Shown: piece by piece, positions 48,943 to 59,768 of the stretch | Numbering within the stretch: position 1 is the first letter of the stretch | Layout: each line of letters starts with the position of its first letter | Source: Xylaria sp. FL1777 | Lineage: Eukaryota > Ascomycota > Sordariomycetes > Xylariales > Xylariaceae | Reading direction: 5' to 3' | Assembly: GCA_022578965.1 (NCBI GenBank) | Contig: MU400518.1 | Span: forward strand, 124,001-188,000 | DNA: 64,000 bases | Translations under genes and position numbers: made by a program | The notes under the pieces: model-generated | What the model was told of the DNA's origin: nothing | Database searches by the model: none | The model's input: only the letters and a program-made list of their open reading frames with translations

Positions 48943-50093
48943 AGAGCATGGGTTGTATGGGATCGGTGATCAAAAAGTCTCTACTACTTATTTGACTGCT
49001 TCGATACTTGGACGAAGCAATTTCGCCCATTACGCGGCTAGAAACTCAACCTTAGCGACCGTCAGAACGGTTACATCCATTGGCAAACCAGCCGAAGCAC
49101 AAAGTCAGCCTGTACAGCTGCTATCTCTAGGAAGGGATGAAGGGATGTATTGCGAATTGATGTTTAGCATTTTCTAGAGTGAATATCTGGTTTCAGCGTT
49201 GGAATTCTATTTTTCATGAACATGCTCCCGGGGCGGCCTGAATTGTATGACCATCGGGAATATGAGTGGAAAGCGGGCATGTATGTACATAATGTTGAGA
49301 AGATGATGTTGACTTTGGACTAACTTCGTATGAGAAAGCTTTAGACTCCATATTTTCGTCTTTTAGGATGGATGAATTAGCAGTGCCTCATACCAAAATC
49401 GTTAGGTTATGCAATTAGTCACTACCTTTTATCTTCGAGGTTGGGAGTCTGCAACATCATGTTCATATTCATTACCGTAATGTGACCGTGACTTGTTTGA
49501 TCGCTCAATTGTGTTAAGCAGACACGGGCTTGAAAATGTTTCATTACGGCTCGTCAAGTAAATTGCAACGTGTTTTCAATTCCCGAAAAAGCATAGAGAT
49601 AGTAAACCGTTGCCCTTACTTCGGTATGTATGTAGGGTCTCGGATAGGTAGCCCTCCTTACATACCGGATATTGAAATTGTTACTCGTCAAGCTCAACTT
49701 TATTATCCCCAACTGATATGTGTAGCTGATTGATAAGATAAGTATGGTGCACGGGTTAGATAAAATATTGATCTTGGTGGGGGCACGATGTATGGACAGC
49801 TGACAACGGATCGGTTGGTGGGTCTGTCACTACACGCCAATATTGGCCTGGCAACGCGGTCCCCACGTTTGTACTGATAATTTGTAAACATTAGCTTGGG
49901 CAGTAAAGTTTAGGTGGTATGATCAACTCCAACATGGTTTAGATAATCAACTACCTACAACACTACAACACTACAACACCACGCTACGCTCCGGCGAATA
50001 CACACCACAGTTATATCCCGTCCATAAATCGAATCATTATTTGAAGCGAGCTTCCACAACAATCCCACACGAGAGTCCCTGCAATCTAACAAG
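48943..50093. other. Intergenic between two plus-strand genes
   Basis: This holds the 3' untranslated region of the Cap20-like gene and the promoter of the Cut12-like gene. Imperfect ACTACAACA repeats lie at about 49954-49982. No gene or RNA was recognised. Confidence 0.55.
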
Positions 50094-52045
50094 ATGGAAG
50101 ACGCCGGGAGCGTAGCCGTCTCGCCCGGTGCAAATGCGACACCTCTTCAGCCCGTAACCCCCGACCGTGTCAACCACCAGAGTCCAGCGGTTTCCTCTGT
50201 CCGGGGCAGCGTTCAGCGCGATAGCGACGTGCACGACAAGATCCGCCAGTTCAACAATCTGTCGCATTTCCCCCCTAACACCACATCCATGTCGAAGCAC
50301 CTCGAAAGAATGACCGCCGATGCTGCGCTCAAGCGGGCCATGATTGGCAGGGAAGAGGCAGAGAGTGAGATGCGCAGATACAGAGAAGAATCCCGGGTCC
50401 TCCGTAGACAGATAGAGGAGGGTCGAGAACGAGAGCGCAAGGTCGGAGAGAGATTGGAAACTGTCATGGTACGTTATACCATCCCTGGTCAGGACGCACC
50501 AGTTGTCGGTACTAATTGATGTCTTACTATTCTGTACAGGAGAACTATGGACGAGCTAAGGAAACCTATTCGCATACCCAGGCCATATGGGAGAAGGAAA
50601 TACGACGAGCACGCAAAGAAACGTTCAAGTCGCAATCCTCCATCGTCAAATTACAAGAGGAGCTCAAGTCCGCAAGAGTTGCTTCAAAGTCAGCAGAAGA
50701 ATGCCTCCAACGGGAGAAGGAACTTAGCCAAGCTCGAGAACAGGAGGCATTCACTACGCGCTATCAACTAGTGGGCTTACAGAAGGAGTTGGAGGATGCC
50801 CAGGAACGCATCAAATTCCTAGAAGAAGAGCGAGATGCCTTCAAGGCCGCTGCCAAGAGTGAAGAGGTCGCTAGGATAGCAGCTGAGGGCCGTTTACCAT
50901 TGCCCCCAGAGGACCCTGACAGCGAATTTGCCTCTCCTAGGAAAAGTTTTCGTGGCCGGGAGTCTTTGTCGACCTTCGAGATAGTATCTTCGGCGGCAAC
51001 TGAAGCCGAGATTGAAGAACTGACACGACTCTGGCAGTGGGAGAAGCAGAGAGCAGATCGAACACAAGACCATCTTGAATTCGTTCAGGCCGAGTTCGAG
51101 TTGCACCGCTTCTCCAAACCCAAGTCTCCTCTACGACGAAGTATAACAATATCACCGCGCAAGGAGAGAAGTGATCGAATCGAGATCGTTGATCCGTCAG
51201 ATCTTGTGATACTGGGCGAAGACACCGAACCAAGGATGCCTCCATCACCTATAGAGATCACACAGTCAGAACTCGTGGAGCATCACGAAGTTCCTTCTGA
51301 ACCGCAAGCAATTGATTCTTCAACAAGTGATGTTGAGAACGAGCCTCGGAGAAAGTCGGAGCGGAAGGAGCCCCGTCGTGGAACTATATTTATCCCATCG
51401 GAAGGCATTTTCCGTACCATCACCCAGCAAGAATTAGAAGCAATGGAGCAGAGTGGCGATGGTGAGGTCACACTGGAGCTTCCTACACCTGTAGATCCAC
51501 AGCCGGATCTGCCTTGTTACGCCCGAACTCCTTCCGTCGAACCTCCATCATTCGCTATTATGGTTCAAGAGCGAACGTCTCTACTTTCGCTCCTCAACGC
51601 TCCCCGTGAAAGCGAGGTAAATCTACCATTCAACATTCCCAGCACAGCAGGCGATGTCTCCTCAGAAGATGGTATCTCAGTAGTAGATGTGAACGATTCC
51701 CCTGACTCCCCTACCCAGACTGAAGCCCAGTCTGACCCGCGGCCTCATACCTCCGCTGCATTCTACACTGTGACAACAACGACATCAATACCTATCCATG
51801 ATGATAATGTCAAACCACACTCAGCTCCACTCGTCATGGCGCAAGGTCGCACGCCATCTTTCGATGTTAACAACCCGGCTTTAACACCCACTATGACCCG
51901 CGAGCAAGCTCTGGCGCAGATAAGGGAACGACGAGGGCGCGCTAGAAGCGCCATGCAGGGCGCGATGACCCCTCGGAGACAGATGGTGACCGGCGTGACG
52001 GATCGTAACGTGAGTGCGCCCGCCGGTCGCGCCGTGCGCTCTTAG
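50094..52045 (+). CDS. Cut12-like spindle pole body-associated protein
   Basis: Exons 50094-50468 and 50540-52045; 626 residues. The intron starts GTACGT and ends TCTGTACAG, and splicing joins ERLETVM to ENYGRAKETY without breaking a heptad pattern. Residues about 65-270 form a long charged coiled coil (MKRA-type start DAALKRAMIGREEAESEMRR, then WEKEIRRARKETFKSQSSIV), which is the conserved block of the fungal Cut12/spindle-pole family. The rest is disordered and rich in SP/TP sites and basic patches, with a conserved-looking C-terminal motif LTPTMTREQALAQIRERRGR. In fission yeast Cut12 anchors at the spindle pole and promotes Plo1 polo kinase activity at mitotic entry. A structural role at the pole is likely here; regulation of a polo kinase is inference from the family. 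Confidence 0.85.
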
Positions 52046-53056
52046 GTTAGTGCCATCTGGCCTTTACGCTTCACGCCATGAGGATAATGTCTGAATGAAA
52101 GGGGTTAACGATTACCGTCGTGATGGAGGACAATTGTGCGCGTTTCCCGTAAAGCGAAAAAAAAGGGGGGCATGCGCTATCTTATAGTTGCTCACAAAAG
52201 CACGTTGACTGGGAGTTTGATTCTACTGGCATTTTCAGGATGACATGAACTAGGAGTTGGAGGCATTGTGTTGGAGAGTACCTTATATACGCATACATGT
52301 AACCCCCCTCCCCTAATCGGGCAAGGAGTTTCTCTCCTTGTGCCTATCATGGATTTTCGGCATGCCCTGTACGAGCGCGGTGTTTTTTCTCTTTTCTTAC
52401 TTATTTCTCAGGGCATTGTGATAATGATGGACGGATGGATGAAGGTTGATAATATGGGAGTTTGGCATTAGGCATGCGATTGGTTTTATTTTATAAACAA
52501 TCAAAATTGGCGTTTAACTCTACTAGTTCATAAGCTTTATCGTTTCACGTGTAATGCGAGTGGAGAACAAATTGGGGCATTTCGTATATTTTACCCATCC
52601 TGAGATATGCTGGGTCAAACTGTACTCCAACAATACCTGCAGGAAATCTAAAACTAGTTCCGTCGACTGATATAGCTGGGGTTCTGCTCCCTGGCTCATA
52701 CTGAGCTTTCTAGTAGGTAGTAGCAGTACACAATCTTCCCCCTTTTCGTTATCACCAGGGGCCAGAAGCCCTATCGATCTATAAAAACAAACGATCTATC
52801 TATTTTTTTTTTTTTCATTTCCGTCTTCTTTTCTCCACAGGTTCCCCTTTTTCAAATTATCATCCAAAGAAATAGTGTCTCCCGAGTTCGAGCTGCCAGA
52901 ACATATGAGATCCTCCAACCAAAATTGAGATATCCAGCCCATTCTAACGGTCAACGCAGAATGGACCAGTTGCCAGTTGCCAGTTGCCAGTTGCCAGTTA
53001 CCAGTTGTGAGAGTCGTTCCAAGGATAAGTTCCAAAGGTGCATTCTTCAGCCAGCT
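52046..53056. other. Intergenic region
   Basis: This contains the 3' ends of the Cut12-like gene (plus) and of the small membrane protein gene (minus), which converge. A T-run lies at 52803-52815 and a 7-bp tandem array lies at its right end. No gene was recognised. Confidence 0.55.
52966..53007. repeat. Six tandem copies of CCAGTTG
   Basis: 42 bp, one unit with a single change (CCAGTTA). It lies 50 bp past the stop codon of the minus-strand membrane protein gene, that is, in its probable 3' untranslated region. Confidence 0.9.
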
Positions 53057-53613
53057 TTAGAAGGCTAGTGCGAGGTAATTGCCGTACAAGGCCATGAGTT
53101 TTTGGAATAGAGCATACCACGAGGTTTTCTCTAGGATGTTGCAAGCGATGTGATGTAGGATGATCTTAGCGATTTGATGTAGGATATAGCTAGCGATTGG
53201 CTGCAGGATGCCGCCGAGGTTGTGAAACCAGAGGGATATGTATATTGTCGCCGTGGTGCCCATGATGACTACTAGCCCGCAGGCTGTCATCAGACGCAAA
53301 TGTTTGCCGTTGGTCAATGTTGCCCTGGAATTTGGGATATTAGCCACACGCAGGTAACTGAGTGACGAGAGAAAGATGTATTGATGTTTTTGTTCTGGGA
53401 TAGCTGGTTTCGGACTTACAATAACTTATTTCCGTGGCATGCTGGTTCGGCTTGGCTATGCTGTGGCATCTGTGTCGAAGTGTGGCTGGCGTTAGGTTCG
53501 TCGTCGACAATGGCCGGCACAACACCTTGTCGGCGGGTGTGGCTACGCAAGGTCATGTGGAATTTGGGACGGCTCGAGGACGCTGTGTCCATGCTCGGCG
53601 TTTTCCTTGGCAT
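53057..53613 (-). CDS. Small single-pass membrane protein, no recognised family
   Basis: Two exons on the minus strand: 53613-53420 and 53324-53057; 153 residues. The intron has a consensus donor GTAAGT, a CTAAT branch site and an acceptor ending CCAG, and the phase (two bases plus one) restores an unbroken frame KLLATLTNGKH. This supports a real gene, although nothing is recognised in it. Residues 1-65 are polar, with basic RSHTRRQ and His/Gln-rich stretches (MPQHSQAEPACHG). Residues about 74-97 form one strong membrane helix (LMTACGLVVIMGTTATIYIS). Then follow three imperfect amphipathic units, ILQPIASY, ILHQIAKI and ILHHIACN, encoded by a degenerate tandem repeat. The ATG at 53613 was chosen because the longer frame to 53901 adds a tail of unlikely composition; an earlier start cannot be excluded. 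Function unknown. Confidence 0.55.
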
Positions 53614-56402
53614 GATGCGATGGTCTTGGATGTACTTAATCTGGACAAGGCAGACGTTGTGAGAGGATCTAGTGGTATGTGTAAAGGTGGGTGAATTAAC
53701 CAACTGGCTAGAAAAACGCAATGAGCAACAGGCTGTGTGATTCCTGAGACTCAGTATGAAGGAGTGTATCGAGAGGAGACGAAGGAAGATAGTTAGACTT
53801 GATGATCTGGCTACAGACTTCTCATTGAGTGAGAATAATCTGGATTTTATATTCGAATTCATCCTCATTCTATGACATCTACTCTCCCTTACGTCCAGCA
53901 CAAATCCTTGTGATTTGATATCTTCTCCTCCTATACCGGTGGACTACCGTCCTCACTCAAGTGTTTGCTATGGCACTTACGCCTCGTAGGCTGACCAAAA
54001 TGAAGGCATCGACCGCTAGAAAGCAACTCGTGTTCCTCAAGCGACTATTTCTATCTCTCCCTTACTTAGCTTCTGCCATGGCCTCGACCTAGGCTCCCAG
54101 TTCCGATCTGTTCTCATTCGTGGGATTGTGCGGCTGTATGTATGTGCACGGGAGTCCCGATATTCCCTCTAGTAGGTATCGAAAAAGTGTTACGTGAATG
54201 CTCTCACCAGCACGCAGTAACTGGATATCAAGAATTCCACATGAAACAACTTCATTAGAAGTGCAGAAATACCTCAGACAGGAGAAGAGGCTTCACGTAT
54301 GCTTTCATCACGCTGGTAGATATTTTGTGCAAACTGCATAATGTAACCCTACCTCTGTTAATTCTGTGGCTCTATGGGCCGTAATGGACCAACCAGCCAG
54401 GGGCCAGTGCCCTATCCAAGCTGGCAGTATTCTGTCCTGGGCTAAAATACTGGCTGGACTAAGGTCTGGCCTGGGCAGACTGCCCAGGCTATCACATACT
54501 GTTGTATATACTGTTGTACAGCAGCCGTGTGCCGCATATCCGTCCCCTCGTCCCCTAGAATTATGCTCCCACACTTCATTATCTCTAGCCATCAAGGGAA
54601 TAAATCTTGCTTTGTGCAAAGAATAGACCTAGGGGGAAGTCTTCGTCATGCCTCCTCCGCTGGGTAATTCTACTTATGTACATGTTATCTCCTGTCCCCT
54701 ATCCCATAGCACTGACAGCTCGATGCTGCTATCTATCATCGAATAGACAATAGCCATGATCCAAGAGATGAAATAGGCTTGATAAAATCACGGGCACATG
54801 GTGGCCTAGAAGATAGAACAGGCAGAAAGCTATTGGGTCCTCAGGTGGTGTGTAATCATACTTCACTTGCGGAACAAAGATCACAGCAGCATGTAAGGGA
54901 AAGTCAACCAGGAGAGAAGCCAAGGGCCCTTTCGCCTAAAGGCGGTGACTGCCATAATACGTGGCTATATTCCAGGTTTCAAGGAGACCAGAATAAGGTG
55001 GCGAAGTGCCAGTGCTACATCCGACTCCAACCAGCCATGGAAGAATTTTCCAACCCGGTGTCGGGAATGGCACCACCACATGACCAGGTAGTTTGTTTGC
55101 TTCTATAGAGTTGCATATTCCAGAAAGTCTAGAACAGACATGGACTTGGTCTCGGTCCTGGAAAAGAGGAAAGCCTGATGGTCTTTTGAGATGATTCACA
55201 CCTCTTGATGACTGATTGGAATAGAGCGTCTCTGGCATACGAAGAGTGAGCCTTTGATCACTCTTGTAGCACAGTTGAAAAGGCACATAAAATACTGGGT
55301 AGGCTTAGGCAAGCCGCATGTGTCTGGGACTGGTTGACCGGTTGGGTGCTGGTATCGAGCCCTCCTTCTGTCAGCTTTCAGCCATACCCATGCTCTTCGT
55401 ATGTAGGGATCCGTATTATCGAAATCGGTCCTTCCATACCACACCAACTATATACTACGATTACCATAGGAGCATTAGATTTGTGACGTTCCCATAGGAC
55501 AGTTTTCTCCATCAGTTTTCCTTTTGTTCGTTGATTTGGGGAAAAAGAAACTGCGTCTGTTCGTAGATAGTGCTTGAAAGCGCTGGGGAAGGGCACTGTA
55601 AACTTATAGCTATCATACATATGTATTGCATTGGAGGGCTGGTTCTGGCGCCAGAAATGCCTCTGAAATTTGCAGTGGCTGGACAACTGCTGTCGCCTAT
55701 TAGCCCCCGAGATTCCGATGGCAGCAGCTCCAATCTCAGCGCCTGGTCTTCTGAACCATCGGGAGTCCGGTCTAGTTGGGGAAAAGAGAGAACAGTTGTT
55801 GACAGATCCATTTATATACGTGAGGGCAGGGCTGTGGGTCTGGGTATTTTATGCACTTCATTGTCTGAAAAGTTTATATTAGGTTGCGACATCTGGGGTT
55901 GTAATATCATTCATTACCTGCGATTATATACTTTAGCGTAGTCAGTAGGTAATACTTGGCCACTACCTGCATACTCTCCTCTCTTCTATCCTTAATCCAA
56001 ATTCACGCGTTATAACGACGAGGCTACAGAGAATTATAATACGTGACACTCGAGTTAGATCACAGTATAGCATGATCTAGAGGGTGCTCCTAGACCTATT
56101 ATATACAACAGGCAACAATAATCGAGTTATTCATTTCCCAAGACCCCTAATTACCATTTTTCGCGGCTACTGATGTACGGAGCTAGCAACGATGAAGTGT
56201 CCCGAAGGCTACAAAACTCCCAACCTACTTCCTTGCCCGACCAGCCATACAATGTTTTCAGCAACAATAAAAGCGCCGTACAAAGAGCGAGAACATGAAA
56301 GCGAACCATTCCCAACCGTTCCAGTCAAACCCATTTCTAATGAAGTGGTATACCTAGCGCCGAACTCCCAAGCAGAAACCGTCCTGCCTTTCTCAGTCTC
56401 GA
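53614..56402. other. Gene-poor interval, 2.8 kb
   Basis: Overlapping open frames of 80-160 codons occur on both strands (for example minus 55811-55512 and plus 55570-55941), but none has splice signals or motifs that I can support. A palindromic stretch with repeated CTGGGC/CCAGGC words lies at about 54455-54492. It could be relics of older genes; I recognise none. Confidence 0.5.
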
Positions 56403-57600
56403 CTAGTCGTCTGTCAGATCAACCACATCTACTTCTCTACCATCCTGAAGCCGTGATTTCTTCGTAGGTCGACACACCGGAGGATCTTGAGTTAGGTCAA
56501 AGACCTCGCCGAACTCGCGCTTGATCATCGGGCCGTTATCCTCGCGCTTTAATTTCTTTTCCTAAAACAAGCCATGTGAGGAGAACCGTTATATAGGAAC
56601 GAGAAGGTGTCACTCACGCGTAGCTCGCGTAGCTCGTTCAATCGCTCTCTAGCTAGGCGATCTCTCTCGGCCGGTGTCAAGTCTTCAAAAGCAGGCGAAC
56701 GTGACGGACTGCGTGGGATTATGAGCTCACGCCTGAGAGCATCTGAGGGTTTAATTAGCCTCTGAGCCAGGGTGCCCTGTGGACTTATGCATAGAGGACT
56801 GAACATACCCCGGGACCGGTACATGAATCTAAAAATGAGGATGGGTCCATTATCCTCCACAATATCGCGAGCATCAATCCATGCGGGAGAAGGAATAGCC
56901 TCGCAGACACCATACCTGGGCGGCGTCAGCTCAATGTTTCTCAAAGGAGAGAGATGGTGGGCCGTACGATGTGCCATGCGAAACGGCTTTCCCTTTCAGC
57001 GACTTCTCCGCCAGCTCGAAGTTTCCCGACTTAGCGTCGGTGCTGAAGTGAGTCTTATTTTTGAAGCCGTACTCTATAGCTCGTGTGATCCTGACTTCGA
57101 TGGTCCCAAGAGTCTTGGCGACTTTGAGGTCACTCTCTACGCGCTCCTTTTGAGCATCGTCGACTATTGAGCTGGTTAATGAACTGAAATTAGCAGGTTG
57201 AAGGAGGGCACATACTTGTGTTCACCGCGGCGAACTTGCACTTTCGTAGAGACCATATGCCCGAGCTGTGGCTATAAACCTCCTTTCCTTTGATTTGATG
57301 TATAGCGAGCCCCCCGTACCTTGTCTCTCTCTCGCGGATCACACTTCCACGGATGTGCTTCCCGTCTATGTAGACGGTGGCAACGAGGATGTGGTTACGG
57401 TATCCCCAGTGGTAGGTCGAGTCGACTACAATAGAGACGCCGAACTCGGTATCATCAACACACTCGATGTACTTGGTTACCGTGGGACAAGAGCCGCCAT
57501 CATCGCTGTCATGGGCATTTGGATCTTCCAGCTCAGGCAGTGGCCGCTCGTGGCACCGCACAGTGGCCTCGACGCCGGGGACGTCCTCGTGGATGGCCAT
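56403..57600 (-). CDS. DUF7918-type fungal protein
   Basis: Five exons on the minus strand: 57600-57216, 57163-56968, 56915-56809, 56742-56618 and 56561-56403; 323 residues. All four introns are about 51-66 nt with GTATGT, GTACGG, GTATGT and GTGAGT donors, and every phase fits. The N-terminus MAIHEDVPGVEATVR, the ECVDDTEFGVSI strand and the YIDGKHIRG segment match the single conserved domain of the DUF7918 family. Splicing then gives KGKAVSHGTSYG, the best conserved motif of that family, followed by ILIFRFMYRSR and LIIPRSPS. The C-terminus is charged, with a KRE-type basic run, and ends VDVVDLTDD, which resembles a SUMO-interacting motif (hydrophobic core followed by acids). The family is abundant in moulds and has no assigned biochemical function that I know of; a nuclear role is only a guess from the basic and SIM-like tail. 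Confidence 0.85.
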
Positions 57601-59198
57601 CCAGGGCAGACAACACGCAAGACACGCTCGTGCGTTGAGGGTGATGCTCGCGGTGCGGTGCTGTGCGCTCAAACTCACTGTTGGTGAGATGAAGAGGAGA
57701 GGTGCAGATGTGCAAACGACGTGGGAATGATGAAATGCGAGGTCGGTGCATGCAGGAATTGCAGGAATTGCAGCACGCTGCGAAGTTTGTTGGCCGTGCT
57801 GTCCTCGGCCAGACTGCCGCAACCTATGTACCTAAGACAATGGTGCAGATGTATGAGGTATGTAGTAAGACACCTCTACCAGTTTACCTACCTACAGGTA
57901 GGTATGGGGTGCTACCAGACCAAAATCTTGTGAGTCTGGACAAGGTGAAAAAGGTGAAAGTCCAGGGATATTTAAGTAGTACTATACATGTAGGTAGGTA
58001 GTGGCATCTATCAATCCACTTATCTCTTCAGGTATGTACTTACCTAACCTAGCGCGTTAGCGGACACCGGTTCAAAGTTGCAGGTGGTGATGACTTTGTA
58101 GGTATTGCTCTGCTTAGAGACAACCAGCTGACATTGTTGCATCTACGCGCTACGCGTTTCGATGCATAAGGTAGGTTAAGTATGTACCTAGATCCTTAAG
58201 TAGGTAGGTACCTACGTTATAATTGTGCTATGCCCCCACTATTATTGGGATTCGCTGTGGCTTACCACTTTATTAATTGTAGGTACATACATATAGATTA
58301 ACTGTTACCTAGGTACCTATATTGCGGCAATCTACGTTGATAATTTCCTTACCTGGAGGGGTGATCAAAAACGGTCCCTGGTGGTCAAAAACGAGGGGTG
58401 GCCGGAAACGACCCCCTCGAAATGTCTCAGCTCTACAGCTACGTCCACCGCCACCACTCAGCGGATAGCTGCAGCAGCTCGGGAACTTAGAAAAGGAAAG
58501 AAATTAAAAATGCCATACGTGCTGATCTCCTCTTGTGAACATGTTATGATTGAGGGCTATCTATACTGGGTAGTCAGATTAAATGACTACATTTTTACCT
58601 TCTGGTGATATCACCTATAATCTAAAGACGACCAAGTTAGGCCCTTGCTCGCTGGGGAACGCATGGGATTTATATATATCCCTGTCTTCAAACGATCCGG
58701 GATTCCATTCACCAGGTCGGGGATTCATGCTTCGCAGCTCACCGACGAAATACGGTGACGCTTATGCAGCCCTGATAGGTCGTCGCTTGACTAAACGTGT
58801 GACCCCTCTTGGCAGTGGTGCTACCTACCGGTATATCTACCCGATATAAGGAGATAGAGCCTCGAACTCTAGTCCTAGACACTGCTCTTCATGTATCCTT
58901 TGCCCTACTACGATGGACAAAATTGATATACTCATTTCATCTCATATTAGTTTAGAAGACCTAGTTCCTGAGATCGTTACCTATCCTCGATTGGCCAGAT
59001 ATTGCTCGTGCGCGTGAAGCCTAGGTATGGTCTGTGAGGAGTTTTCGGAAGGAACAAAATAATGCTCAGTGGCGAGCACGCTTAGTGAATCGAGAGGCTC
59101 CCGTATGAAAATATGTCGAGAGCCGTTGTTTTTCTCCTTGCACCTTGAATGTGGAATGACAGGCACTGCATCATTAGAGCTGTGCAGAACTCAGCACC
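57601..59198. other. Intergenic region
   Basis: This holds the promoter of the DUF7918 gene and, at the right end, the 3' region of the cyclophilin gene. It is dense in TAGGTACCTA-type words (57885-57905, 57990-58000, 58196-58216, 58305-58320). The open frames at 58381-58608 and 58583-58849 have no support. Confidence 0.55.
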
Positions 59199-59768
59199 TC
59201 ACCCAGCAACCGGATTGGCGTGAATAGTAACTTTCTCGATAAAAGCCTTTTCCTTAGGCCTGTTTTTTTTGTCGATCTCGATAGCTTCTAGCTTGGCTAA
59301 CGTCCTGAGGCTATCGTCTCCTAACAGCTTTCCGAAGACCGTATTTAGACCATCTAGATGCGGCGCCTTATCAAACAGGACGAAGAACTGCGAGCCGTTG
59401 GTGCTCACTCCTTTGTTGGCCATAGATACGATGCCGCGGGAATTATGCTTCAGCGCTGGCCGTATCTCATCCTCAAATGTTCCACCCCATATCGACTTTC
59501 CGCCCTTTGGGTTGTCTGGGGTCGGGGTCGCTGGGCCACCGGTCTGTACCATAAAGCCGGGGATTAATCGGTGAAAGGGAGACTGGTCGTAGTAGTTAGA
59601 TGCGCAGAGCGCAAGGAAGTTCTGCAACCATACGCATTAGTTTGGTGTGTATCAGTGAAGCCTCGAGCTGAGATGGGCGAGGAAACCAACCTCAGCAGTC
59701 TTGGGAACGCTCTCGCAGAAGACCTCGATCTTGAGATCGCCTAAGTTGGTATGTAGGGTTACAGACAT
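59199..59768 (-). CDS. cyp10: Cyclophilin-type peptidyl-prolyl isomerase, PPIL3/Cyp10-like
   Basis: Exons 59768-59691 and 59621-59199; 166 residues, the normal length of the PPIL3 group. The first exon encodes MSVTLHTNLGDLKIEVFCES; the phase-0 junction joins VPKTAE to NFLALCAS as in other cyclophilins. The donor is the weak GTTGGT. The active site is present: FHRLIPGFMVQTGG supplies the Arg, Phe, Met and Gln. The position of the cyclosporin-contacting Trp is His (KAPHLDGLNTVFG), as is common in this subgroup, so drug binding should be weak. The protein catalyses cis-trans isomerisation of prolyl bonds; PPIL3 homologues are found with spliceosomes in animals. There is no signal peptide, so it is cytosolic or nuclear. 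The gene symbol follows the name used for fungal orthologues and is assigned by similarity only. Confidence 0.9.

Noticed and set aside
54779..55286. Frames of 109-116 codons on opposite strands
   Set aside because: They overlap each other and neither has recognisable structure or consensus splice sites.
55512..55941. Frames of 99 and 123 codons on opposite strands
   Set aside because: Mutually overlapping with no recognised family; possible relic only.
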